Source: Plakobranchus ocellatus (Eukaryota > Mollusca > Gastropoda > Plakobranchidae). Taken from it: 23,161 bases of DNA. Below the pieces are notes generated by a model. It worked only from the letters and a program-made list of their open reading frames with translations. It had not been told where the DNA came from and searched no databases. A program made the translations under genes and the position numbers. This document shows positions 10,395 through 19,702 of the stretch, piece after piece. The DNA is taken from positions 3,322,607 through 3,345,767 of the forward strand of contig BLXT01004491.1 of NCBI GenBank assembly GCA_019648995.1, given 5' to 3'. Every line of letters starts with the position of its first letter. The first letter of the stretch is position 1.

Positions 10395-10560
10395 GTGGGC
10401 GTCACTGGCTAAAAACATAGCGAGCCCGCCCTGAGATCTTCAGGGCTTTTTCTGTTTGAGCCCTTCATCGGTGTCCTCGCGTGAAGGAGGGCCTGAAAGC
10501 CTGAGATCATCTTGTTGTGGACTGGCTTAACAAAAAACAAAAAACAAAAAAATAAAACCA
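10395..10560 (+). mobile_element. tRNA-derived SINE, copy 2, diverged
   Basis: Second member of the family at 4465-4620, in the same orientation. The shared blocks are gggcgtc at the 5' end, gcccgccctgagatct, a tttgagccc remnant of the B box, ggcctgaaagcctgagatca, and cttgttgtggactggctta before an (acaaaaa)n tail. A deletion removes the 5' part of the B box, so the internal promoter is probably dead. The flanks 10380-10393 and 10561-10574 match at 11 of 14 positions (cctcccacagtatt and cctcgcagagtaat), which fits a decayed target-site duplication. Confidence 0.75.
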
Positions 10561-10833
10561 CCTCGCAGAGTAATAGAGCAAGACTAGCAGTCCAATCTTA
10601 TATAAAACGAAACAACTCACAAGTCTCTCAAATCAAATGATTATTATTCATAACTTACTTTATTTGCCCTTCAAATTAACCAGAATTGTTTAAACTAAAA
10701 CGACGAAAAAAAAAGTAGATATGGAAAATGCTAGGATAAAAAAGACTAGGGAAAGTAAATTCAGCGAGAAATTATTTAAAGAAAGTAAAGATAGACTGCA
10801 CCAACGCTAAGTAGATAAAGCATAAAAGGCGAG

Positions 10834-10948
10834 GAGAGAGAGAGAGAGAGAGAGAGGGTGGGGGATGGGGTTGGAAAAGGCGAGAGAGAAGGAAAGAGAA
10901 ATGCTAACTAAGATTCTTGTAACATCAGTAATCACTGAGGCAGTTGGA

Positions 10949-11012
<64 letters not shown>
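10834..11012. repeat. (GA)n blocks ending in (GACA)n
   Basis: GA dinucleotides at about 10834-10857 and 10952-10996, separated by purine-rich sequence, then GACA tetranucleotides at 10995-11012. Confidence 0.95.
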
Positions 11013-13915
11013 GAAAGAGACTTTCTCGATTCTAATAACATTTATTAGTAAACATAGAGGCAGTGTAGCTTTCTGAGTGTTACTCATCTGACAGTTTCTG
11101 TTTCTGCTTCTGTTTGCGGTTATGTTTTAAATCTGTAAACAAGCAATACTGAAACTGAATGCAAAATATCTACATGTATATTCATAAACGTTTTGTTAGG
11201 TGGGTCTATAGAGTATAAAACAGCACAAATTATTGTGCTCAATTTAAATAGTATTCCTAAAACAAATTAATAATATGAGTAACGCTAACTAAATACATTG
11301 TTTAATCAATACACGAAATTCTCCAAACAGGAAGAAAAAAAAAACAAAGAAAAAAACTGACGCGAAATCCCATTTACATTAATACAAAATATTGCACTAT
11401 TTACAGGACATCTTGCGTGTAGAAGCAAAATCTTTATACACAGAAAAGTACAACAACATATGAAATAAATACACATACAACTATAATAAATTACTTTACA
11501 CAATAAGCAAATCGAATAAATACATACAGGTATAAATATCAGTAGCAACAAAGTGATTTTTCGATATATATATATATAAAACAATTTTAATTCTAAATGT
11601 TTTCCCAATTATTGTTTGCGATGAAACTGGCTGAAATAGTGTTTTTGTTTCAGACAATGTTAAAATTTACTAGTTCTAAAATTTTAATATACAAAGTAGA
11701 GCAACAGTGGTTACATTTATGTGCAAAAGCGAGTTGATGAACAGACAATAATACATTAAGTCAACAGCAAGCGCTTGATCGTGTGTATATGGAAGGAGCA
11801 GCGGTGGCAAAGATGGAACATTTCAGATGATATTGTTATACTTGCTATTTTATTTAGTGCAGAACCTTCCGGTTCCTGTGGAACAGTTGGGTTCTCAGTG
11901 CCTCTCTTGTACAGATTGTTTAGGAAAGCTTTGCTAAATGTAAGATTGTTATAGAGTTTGATATCATTCTTTTATGATCTTTTATGATGGAAGTATAATA
12001 AAGAAAAATATTCTATTTTGGTTCAGTCAATAACTGTGCAGCTTGGCCATAAGTTTTTTTACTATTTTACAGCAGAAAGGACAAAATTGGCAAATGTTTG
12101 TCTTTAAGATACTCTGCAATTTTCTGTCGTATAACTAATTAGACATCCTCCAAGATAACAGTTAATACAATGATTTGTCGCATTCCTAATGTCCACCAAT
12201 TTGCATTGTTTACACTGATACATTCAAATTTTAAAGATAGGAATATCAGTTATTTTCTTGTGAAAACCTTCCTTGGCAAATTTGTACAGTTTAGGTAAAG
12301 GGCTAAAGACAAGTATGTAAACAAGTTAAGGAATGCGGGAATGTTTCATAATATTTTTTGAAAATATGCTTCAATGAGTTCCTGTTTTGCTTTTAACATT
12401 CCAAGTAATGATGATGATAATACACATTATTAAAAATAAATGCCAAAGAAAAAAACATTTAAAAAAAAAAGGGGGTGCACAAAAAAACGAGAAGATTGAA
12501 TCAACAAATGTCAGTGTACAATCATAGGACACCATTATATACAGCTGATAGTAATGTGTTACATAAGATTAACAGGAAAGGTATCAGTTTAGCGTAAAAC
12601 ATTACACGTGCAGCATTTGATATTTTAAACATAGTAAGATCTTTAATGGGCATTATAAAGCAAAAAGAGTTGATATGGTTATGTTATTTCGGCTCTTTTA
12701 CAACAACAATGGCTAAGGAAAAAAACATTTACTTTTGAATGAAAAGGTTTTGTGAGAATAAAATTACAGATTTCGTAATTTCGTAAGAACAATTTTAACT
12801 AGGTTTGTAGAAACACAGAAATCTAGATGTTATACACAAATGTAACACGTTAGCAATGGCTTTAGTGACGATTTTTTTTTATAAGACATTGAAGATAATG
12901 TTAATAAAAAAAGATTTTCGCATACGACAGAGGGACTACTTTTTTTATTCAAAAGTGTCTGAGAAAAGATCTTAAAAATTGCAAAAAAAAAAGAAACTGG
13001 ATGGAAGCAGAGGCAGTAAGAAAAAATGATTTTGTTTTTGTTACATTAAGGTGTAGTGACTTTTAAGCAAAGACCTTGGCCTATGACCTGGTCTATTTGC
13101 ATACGATCCTGAGCCGCATGAACAGGGTGTTAATTTTATCAATTATATTTTTGTGAAAATACATTAAAAAAATAAATAATAAAAAAATAACAATGTTTTA
13201 AAAAATGAAAAATAGGAAGAATTATGAAAATCTGGATTATGTTTTGCTTTATAAAGTTTTAACTCTCGAACCTGGCTTTCTTTTTTTTTTTAATTTTTCA
13301 TCACTGATTTAAGTTTTAAATCTTCATTATTTTTCAAATCAGTTGAAATCATTTAGATCTTAATTCCTACATCCCTTTCTTTTTTAATACAAAATGATCC
13401 ATTTTTTGCCTCCTCAATTTGCAAAATTTCAAAACCGTAGTGAAGAAGTAACAGATTGCTGTGTAAATGTGAGAAATAGATTTTTTGTAACATTTTGGAC
13501 ATCTGTTGCATGATGAAAATGATAGTGTCAATTATCATAGAAGGTCTCACTGGAAGTTGATTATTTTTATTTGTTTGAATTCATCAAATATTACATGCCC
13601 ATCTAAAAGCCATGACAATTATCGTTGGAGCCACATGCTGTGTCTGGAGCATGACTTCTACATAACAATAAAGTAAAACAACATTGTTATCAATTTCTTA
13701 CAACAATAAGCATCCGCTAACAATTTACTAACTCCAAAACTCGCATATTTCGTTACAGCTAATTGATTCTTGCACATGTGATGTGCGTCTTTATAAAAAC
13801 TAATGGAAACAATTTTTTTTTGTTTGTTTCCGTGTGTACATAAACTAAGCGAAAAATAAGCACCGCACCAAAAAAGATCAGAAGCGCCGTTCCGTGTAAA
13901 AAAGCACAACGTCTC
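11013..13915. other. Long AT-rich stretch without genes
   Basis: Many A- and T-runs, including A10 followed by G5 at 12461-12475. Minus frames at 11306-11608, 13353-13550 and 13658-13909 are Ile/Leu/Phe-rich and unsupported. Part of it could be 3' UTR of the MMP21-like transcript if the early poly(A) signal is not used. Confidence 0.5.
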
Positions 13916-14302
13916 TTAGAAACTGTTGGCAGCAATTTGCAGCACTAGTGCTAGCCAACATGTACCGGGTAAATCACGGGGAGGACAACGACCCCAGTCA
14001 TCTGAAAATCTCCAGGTTTTCCCTTCCACAACAACGTGTATGAGTCTATAGGCAATGGCGAGAAATGTCTGCATCGCTGATGGTTTTGCTCGAGACATGT
14101 CTGCATCATTTGTGTTTTTGCTCTCCTCTGAATATGTTTCAGAAACAGTCAAATTCTTCTGTTCACAGTACTGAGTCCCAAGTCGAGCAGAAATTTTTTT
14201 TTTAATCGCAGCCATGCCACTTCTTGTTGTTTTATTCATCAATTTATAGCATTGAAAATGTTTACTACTTCCACTTCCCTTTGCACAACTCAGCGAGCGC
14301 AA
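13916..14302 (-). other. Unrecognised 128-codon open frame in the probable 3' UTR
   Basis: Minus-strand frame, open without a stop back to about 14340, lying downstream of the MMP21-like stop on the same strand. The product has no recognised domain, no signal peptide and no membrane segment. It is fairly mixed in composition (KTWRFSDDWGRCPPRD near its C-terminus) rather than low-complexity, and its 3' half is GC-richer than its surroundings. The start is a non-ATG codon. It may be chance, 3' UTR, or a remnant of a mobile element. No splice context was found that links it to the protease. Confidence 0.2.
14231..14236 (-). promoter_or_regulatory. Candidate poly(A) signal of the MMP21-like gene
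   Basis: AATAAA on the gene strand about 300 bases past the stop codon. It is the first canonical hexamer I noticed downstream. AATAAA is common by chance in such AT-rich DNA, so the true cleavage site could lie further along, for example in the A/T-rich stretch near 12950. Confidence 0.35.
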
Positions 14303-14536
14303 AGGTTCGCCATTCTGGGACGTTTGTGAAAACTAGTGTGCACTATTTTCTGTTTATCACATCAACATCGAAACGAACACCAGCTGTCTCTATTAGGCTC
14401 AACAATTCTTACCAAGGACACGCTTTTTTAATAACGTGTCTAATATGGAGCAAAAGAAAGGTATAGAAACCATTTCTTGAAATAGTTGGAGATTTAAAGA
14501 AGAGTGTTTTGATTGTTCCTTAGGTGATCATTGCTG

Positions 14537-14833
14537 TCAGTGATGATGGTGAACGTCCACATCACAGATGTCCAACCATTTGTCATACCATTTGCCCATG
14601 TATTCCACCTCATTGCTGATGCGATGCTGTCGAGGGTCAAACAGCCTATTGCGCCAGTAGTTGTCACCTTTGATGAAGTACTGCATCTTAGTCTTATACG
14701 AGTAATAGACAGCATCCAGGTGTGAGGGCAACGGCTTCTCACCTTCTGCAGCAGGGAATTCTTCTTGAATGGTCCGCTTGCGTTCGCAGCAGCCTTTTTC
14801 ATCGTGACGAGCCGTTGGATTATAAACGTAAAC
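14537..14833 (-). CDS. MMP21: MMP21-like terminal exon: end of hemopexin domain and stop
   Basis: 297-bp last coding exon, residues 250-347 plus TGA at 14537-14539. It starts VYVYNP directly after the upstream DDM, which rebuilds the blade-three strand seen in vertebrate MMP21. The middle is variable and holds GCCERK, two adjacent cysteines with no obvious partners. SHLDAVYYSYKTKMQYFIKGDNYW forms blade four, and KWYDKWLDICDVDV carries the clamp cysteine C339. The protein then ends in four histidines. The acceptor is TTTCTCTCTGGTAG before 14833. Frames starting with Met at 14802 or 14731 on this strand are only fragments of this exon or other frames of it. Confidence 0.92.
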   Translation of the reverse strand, partial: VYVYNPTARHDEKGCCERKRTIQEEFPAAEGEKPLPSHLDAVYYSYKTKMQYFIKGDNYWRNRLFDPRQHRISNEVEYMGKWYDKWLDICDVDVHHHH

Positions 14834-17123
14834 CTACCAGAGAGAAATAATGAGAGATGTTATTTAGATGGAACTGACGGCAAAGAAAAACTGTGGATCT
14901 GAAATCAGGTTCCTTTTATGATGTCACTCTGTCACACGAAGTCATAACTAATTTAAACTAACTGAAAACCTCCATAGCTTTTCTTACTGATTCACTAACT
15001 GGTTTGAACTAAAAGAAATTATTGTATGACATGTGCAATTTGCCAGAGATGTGCACGAATAAGCAACCTTACACTGATTAATAATCACAATTCAATGATT
15101 AGTAAGTAAAAAAATATCTTACAAGAGAAGATATAGGTTATTGGTTTTCATACTTTTTGCTTACCATATCGTCTTTGAAAAAGTAAATATTTTTATCCCT
15201 CAAGTCGAAGAAAACGCTGTCTAGATAGTCCGGTACGCCAACCGTTTGCCCTGGCTTGGGTCCAAAGTCTTCACTGATGAGTTTTGGCCAGCTGCGCTCC
15301 ACGGAGTCACTGTCACTGTTGTATTTGTAGTAATATTTATCTGAGAAAGAGAGAGAGAGAGAAACCAGCGACCACAATCACAAATGTGCTCCTAGAGTAT
15401 AATATGAAAGCCTGAGCAGTTTGGACACAATTAAATGTTATTCATTTATTTCTATTATCGGATAATTACAGGTCTAAATAGTCACTGGAACTAACGAAGC
15501 ATACACATCATACATATGTATATATCACACGCACACATAAATATCATTGAATATACATCAAAACAAAAAAATTATATGAGAACTAAATCTCCATTCTGAT
15601 GAGTATTATTGATACATTTGTGGGGGTGTTTGTGTGTGCATGTGTTTTGTTGTTTTTTTTACTTTTGTTTTAGTTGCTTTGTTTATTGTTTTGTTTTTTT
15701 CGTCTTGTTTTCTTAAAATAACCTTGCATGAAAGTTCAAGCCCACTAAGTTGATATCTTTTCTTTTGACCCATCTTCGAACCTCTAATTCCTGCCTCTTC
15801 GTTCATTGAGTAACGCCTGTCTTTTTTCCGGACTTAGCTTATCAAGGATGCCTTCTGCCTCTAGGAAAAAAAGCCTGAACTTTTCGCGTAACTCTGAATG
15901 TGCTTAGAAGTTCTTAGAAATTGGATATTTGACGGATTCCAAACACTTGCCCCAAATGGCATGCTGTGATTTGTACGACTATTATGTCATAAATGACTAG
16001 TACTTATTTTTATGTGCTATGCATTGTTGATGGTGTGAATGGACTGCCACAGCAAGAAAACAAAGGAGCCGAAACTTCGCAAAAAAAAAAAAGAAGGAAG
16101 TCCGATTAAAACGGGAGAAAGGACAATAAATAATGTTAACGCCCTATTTACAGAGCCCTACGGTCACAAGTGCATTATGAACCGTTCAATGTACCTTTGA
16201 AGAAGTAAGCTTCGTTGATGGTTGTGCCAGAGTTGAACAGGATCCAGATGTGCACATAGCCATCCGGGCTGTCAGGCACTCCTGACCATTCCTGGGCGAT
16301 GTTCAGTGGGTCCCCATAGCGAGTGCGGTTGGCTTCATTATCGTACATCCAGTAATGGTTGTTGCGGAAGAAGTACGTGTTGTAGAAATAGCTCTTAAAA
16401 GTCGGGCTGTGACGACTGGGCATTTCCCTCACCCAGTCAAAGACAGTGTCAAATGAACCCTTGCAGACTCCTGCATGAGATATGTGTCCAAGAAAAATGT
16501 TGAAGTGTATCAGAAAATAATTGTGTGTCTAATTATAAATCGAAACAAGTATCCATTGAAATATTATTTCTTTAGATCTTTTGAGGATATACTATGGAAA
16601 CCAAAAAAGAGAAATGTATAAGTTACTTACTTGAAAATACCAGTTTTATTTTATCTATGCATGCATTCATGTATTAAGTTTGATATTTCCCCATGAATTG
16701 CTTTTGATTATGTTATATTATCCATTTTTCCTACTAATTTTTTTGTTTGTTTTGTAACTTCACAAAGAACATGCAAGCTCTTTCTTAAAGCAAACAACAA
16801 CCAGTCTAGCAGTATCGCACATTACATACCATAGATTTCCTGCATATCCCTCCGGTCCTCTCTGCTCAGCTCAAACTGCGAATCCATCTGAGCGCCGCGG
16901 TAGATGGCATACATGATGGAATCAGGGTTGTTGGTGTGCATCAGGCCCAGGACATGGCCAATCTCGTGCACGGCCACGCGCAGAAGGTAAATACCGTCAT
17001 GTCCAACAGAGCCGAGCCCCCTGAAGCTTTCATCGTCGTCAAAGTGCATGTTGCCAACATTCCAGGAGTGAGCTATCTCCCCGCCATTGCCATCAAAGAA
17101 GTGTTCACAGTTCTGGTGATCGC
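14537..17123 (-). CDS. MMP21: MMP21-like matrix metalloproteinase, spliced, 5' end missing
   Basis: Secreted zinc metalloendopeptidase of the MMP family (M10A). In vertebrates MMP21 acts in left-right axis determination. The coding sequence joins complement(16830..17123), (16195..16470), (15165..15340) and (14537..14833). All exon borders are AG/GT and the phases are 1,1,1,0, giving about 347 residues without a stop. Numbering from the first split Gly: catalytic-domain remainder 1-99, with HEIGHVLGLMH at 53-63 and the Met-turn SIM at 69-71; hemopexin domain about 101-347, with clamp cysteines C101 and C339. Similarity to remembered vertebrate MMP21 extends through all four exons (FDTxFDW, YFFRN, NRTRYGDP, PKLISE, WLDICDV), which separates it from other MMPs. 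Missing upstream are the signal peptide, propeptide cysteine switch, furin site and start of the catalytic domain. Zinc ligands and catalytic Glu are intact, so an active enzyme is inferred. The ortholog call rests on recall, not a search. Confidence 0.92.
14834..15164 (-). other. Intron before the terminal MMP21-like exon
   Basis: 331-bp phase-0 intron, with donor GTAAGC at 15164 and acceptor TTTCTCTCTGGTAG ending at 14834. No repeat recognised. Confidence 0.88.
15165..15340 (-). CDS. MMP21: MMP21-like exon: hemopexin domain, middle part
   Basis: 176-bp exon covering residues 191-249. It finishes blade two with KYYYKYNSDSDS and WPKLISEDF, and starts blade three with LDSVFFDLRDKNIYFFKDDM. 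The acceptor on the minus strand lies at the end of a CT-rich run, ...TTTCTCAG, and the exon starts with AT, completing Asp from the preceding exon. The donor is ATG followed by GTAAGC from 15164, phase 0. The alignment to human MMP21 from FFKDKYYYKYNSD onward needs no gap over 13 residues, which supports both the donor of the previous exon and this acceptor. Confidence 0.91.
15341..16194 (-). other. Intron between the first and middle hemopexin exons
   Basis: 854-bp phase-1 intron with GT at 16194-16193 and AG at 15342-15341. Next to the acceptor the gene strand reads (CT)n. A T/G-rich stretch lies at 15620-15715, and an A11 run at 16081-16091. The 66-codon minus frame at 15606-15806 is low-complexity Lys/Thr-rich and not supported as coding. 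Confidence 0.85.
15343..15362. repeat. (GA)n microsatellite at a splice acceptor
   Basis: Reads CTCTCTCTCTCTTTCT on the gene strand, directly before the AG that precedes the middle hemopexin exon. Confidence 0.9.
16195..16470 (-). CDS. MMP21: MMP21-like exon: hemopexin domain, first part
   Basis: 276-bp exon covering residues 99-191. It opens with VCKGSFDTVFDW: C101 should pair with C339 to close the propeller, and FDTVFDW starts the first hemopexin blade. YFFRNNHYWMYD is the typical blade strand. NRTRYGDP holds an N-glycosylation sequon at N146 that I also recall in human MMP21. The second blade begins at DGYVHIW and runs to NEAYFFK. The linker FNSGTTINEAY looks about three residues longer than in the human protein. 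The acceptor is CTCATGCAG before 16470 and the donor GTACAT from 16194. The split codons make Gly at the first border and Asp at the last, restoring the blade without a gap. Confidence 0.92.
16471..16829 (-). other. Intron between zinc-site exon and first hemopexin exon
   Basis: 359-bp phase-1 intron, with donor GTATGT at 16829 and acceptor CATGCAG ending at 16471. It is AT-rich and I see no embedded repeat. Confidence 0.88.
16830..17123 (-). CDS. MMP21: MMP21-like exon: catalytic domain, zinc site
   Basis: 294-bp exon covering residues 1-99 of the visible protein. It carries CEHFFDGNGGEIAHSW, which corresponds to the FDGxGxxxAHAW strand of MMPs. Next comes HFDDDESF, calcium and structural-zinc ligands, then HEIGHVLGLMH with three zinc-binding histidines and the catalytic Glu, and the Met-turn (PDSIMY). 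FELSREDRRDMQEIYG closes the domain as in other MMPs. The acceptor on the minus strand reads ...GATCTAG before 17123 and the donor is GTATGT from 16829. Both ends are phase 1, so the exon could not be skipped without removing the active site but would keep frame. GC content is visibly higher than in the flanking introns. The open frame continues upstream of the acceptor for about 50 codons, but that part is low-complexity (CT)n and not MMP-like. Confidence 0.93.
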
Positions 17124-17933
17124 CTAGATCGTTCAAAAGACACAAAAGAGTAGCCGTTTGAGTCAAAACGTGTGTGTTTGTGTGGTAGAGAGAGAGAGAG
17201 AGAGAGAATGGAGAAATGTCAGCTTTACTACAAAAGATCTTGATAATGGGCTGAAGATACAATGTGTTGACTGAAAAGGTCATCGATGCTGATCAGAGGT
17301 CAGACTTAAAGTGAAAATGGCTGAAAAAGTACATGTGTGGGAATGTGTGCACGCATGAGACAGCGTATTTCAGCATTGCATAGAGTTGAGCAAGTATTAA
17401 CCATAATAGTACATTCACTTTAAAAGATATCCAAGGTCCTTATTACCCCAACGTTTTCAATCAAATGGATGGGCTTTTTAAAGTATGTATGGGGTCAGCA
17501 AACCTTGTTCAGCCACTTTAAAAACATTGCCGGCCCATTAGCCACATTATTTTTTTTTTTTTAGATCTATATGGAGTTTACAAGATGTATACATCTAAAT
17601 ACAACTTTTGTACAAAGAAAGTTGAAAATGCGTGGCATTGTGAAAATGCACAGGATTTAAAAAAAAAAAAAAACATTATTTTTCCACAATGTTTAAAAGC
17701 CTGAGACAGTGCAGACAGATCAGTATCTTACAACCATGTTTGATTTACTTTCAGTCTATAATGTTTATTTGCGCAAAAAATATAAGGTGTATCGACAGCT
17801 GCAATATTAATCCATCAAGATATAAAAAGTTTTCGGTATGATGTGTAGAATGTGTCCAGAACAGCAGATCACTAAACAGATTTACTGCGCAGCAAACACC
17901 AAACTGTCAGCTTTGGATACGTCTTTTTGCGAT
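17124..17933 (-). other. Intron 5' of the zinc-site exon, partial
   Basis: AT-rich, non-coding sequence upstream of the acceptor at 17124-17125. It contains a (GA)n block at 17189-17208, which reads (CT)n on the gene strand about 65 bases before the acceptor. T- and A-runs lie at 17550-17562 and 17659-17673. I found no MMP propeptide or catalytic segment here. The intron's true upstream limit is unknown. Confidence 0.6.
17188..17208. repeat. (GA)n microsatellite
   Basis: About ten GA units in the intron upstream of the zinc-site exon. Confidence 0.95.
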
Positions 17934-18155
17934 CTAAAACCAAATTGACTCTTCAGTCCCCTCGATGTAGGTAGCAGAGCTGTGTAGATCCATCAGCGCC
18001 TTGAAGAGGGGGCAGAGCTGGAGAAGGTGTTCTTCGAGTTTGTTGCCCAGTTTTTTAAGAGCGAGCACTGACTGGTGTCGCCAATGTTCAGTTTGCTGAG
18101 GAGATTGTATTTCAGGTAGTCTGAATATGCAAATCTGCTTTTGGCGAGTGGACAT
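17934..18155 (-). other. Unrecognised 73-codon open frame upstream of the MMP21-like exons
   Basis: ATG at 18155, TAG at 17934. The product is of mixed composition and predicted helical in the middle (LALKKLGNKLEEHLLQL). Local GC is higher than in the surrounding DNA. It does not resemble an MMP propeptide: no PRCGxPD and no furin site. It could be a transposable-element remnant or an exon of another transcript. It sits just below the 34-bp triplicate. Confidence 0.25.
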
Positions 18156-18202
18156 GTAATATGGGACTAGGCTGTCATGGTGTGGGTGTTCCTTTTTCTA
18201 TT

Positions 18203-18304
18203 ATCTCTCTGCCTGGCCTAAATGACAGTTTTTACAATCTCTCTGCTTGGCCTAAATGACAGTTTTTACAATCTCTCTGCTTGGCTTAAATGATACTTTT
18301 TGCA
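18203..18304. repeat. 34-bp tandem triplicate
   Basis: Three adjacent 34-bp units at 18203-18236, 18237-18270 and 18271-18304, each beginning atctctctgc and carrying ggc(c/t)taaatga. The first two differ at one base. The third has several changes. Confidence 0.93.
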
Positions 18305-19147
18305 TCAGAGAAGTTGGAGGACTTGCCAACCTTGTCTCTAGTAGCACCTTCCCTAGCCAGAGCATCTGGAGTCTTGTTGCCAATGCTTTGGTTATCAAAC
18401 CGTTGAAATTTTCCAACAAATATACTCAAACTATAGCAAATTCTTATTTCAAATGAACTAAAACCGTCGTGTGATATGACGAGTCTGTCTGAAAATCTTA
18501 TTTGTCACTTTATACTCATCAACCTTAAGTTCATATTTTCATTATAATTTGAAGCTAGCTTGTTCGCAGCAAAATGATGCCTTCAAGTTTCTTTCCCTTT
18601 TTCTAAATACACACAGCTTTTTTCCCCCAAATATATGAATTTATTTAGCGACAAGGCGAGGCGAGTCTAGATTCTAGCAGATAGGACTTTAAGATCATCT
18701 TCTAAGGATTACGACCATCGGAAGAGCGAGGTTAAAATGGTACCTCGATATGGTGGGCGATTTTCAGATTGCATAGAAACTTGCAGGGTTTTTTTTTACA
18801 CGGTCATACTTATGCAGTCACTCATCAGTGCGATCCTGGTAAATTAAATTAATAAGATGCACGAAGGCAGACTAAAACGTATAAGGGGCGAGTATTGCAT
18901 GTAAAGGAAGAAAAGAGGGCCACTCGACCTAACAATTATCACTTGCGTACACACAGACGCTCGCAAGATTGTGTAGCTTTTGTGAATGGGAATGGAAAAC
19001 AGGGTCATGGGAAACTCAGGGCCCAATCCAGGGGCTTTAGCTCGGCTTCTGTTTGTAAAGATTCGCTCAAGCTGAACAATGATTTTACAATCCCAGATGA
19101 AATCTCAGCCCTTACTCTGAGCTTTGCCGCCTACAAACCGTTCCCAG

Positions 19148-19150
<3 letters not shown>
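18305..19150. other. Non-coding, nothing recognised
   Basis: No exon with MMP propeptide or catalytic features was seen on the minus strand. Plus frames at 18256-18456 and 18895-19254 start in or run into repeats. Confidence 0.45.

Positions 19151-19207
<57 letters not shown>
19151..19207. repeat. (TC)n microsatellite, about 28 units
   Basis: Perfect TC array, giving Ser/Leu-repeat frames that are not coding. Confidence 0.97.
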
Positions 19208-19210
<3 letters not shown>

Positions 19211-19702
19211 CACCCACTCCAAACACAGTTCAAAAGAAAAGAACAAAGATATAAGCAGAGTGGAGAAAAGAAATTCAAATGTTCCCTTTACACGCCGTTA
19301 GGCTCCGAAACTTATCTTCTCTGTTAATGATCTTTTTTTTTCTTTTATGATAACTTTCAATACACAATGCACAATATTCTCCTCCGGGCTCTGTCAATGG
19401 AACACACGCTCTTTGCCAAATAATACATGCGACTATAATTGCTATATGGTTCTCGTGCGAGCGACAAAAGGGAACTTTAACACACGCTTCAGGCTGATAA
19501 TTTTCTCACGGTGCCTCTGTGTAGCTAGTATATTTCAACCTGATGACCCCCATATCTGGCGATTCACATCTTGATTTACAGTAACAATAGAGATTACCTC
19601 GAATTCTGAACGTGTGATCTTCAGCAGTCTGTTATGCTAAAACCCCTGTCCTAAAGCTTCCATCATGGAAAGATTTAGAGAGCTTTTTATCTATAGTCGT
19701 CC

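Noticed and set aside
14531-14725. 64-codon plus-strand frame
   Set aside because: Antisense shadow of the terminal hemopexin exon.
16175-16194. Read-through of the first hemopexin exon to its in-frame stop
   Set aside because: A GT donor after AAAG joins to the next exon and restores the hemopexin blade with no gap, whereas read-through would end the propeller after about one and a half blades.
16936-17127. 63-codon plus-strand frame
   Set aside because: Antisense shadow of the zinc-site exon.
17124-17283. Upstream extension of the zinc-site exon as part of the protein
   Set aside because: The residues are low-complexity Ser/Leu from (CT)n and do not match MMPs, and a good acceptor (pyrimidine-rich then AG) lies exactly where similarity starts.
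19124-19327. Ser/Leu-repeat frame that could look like a signal or membrane segment
   Set aside because: It arises from the perfect (TC)n array and has no other coding support.
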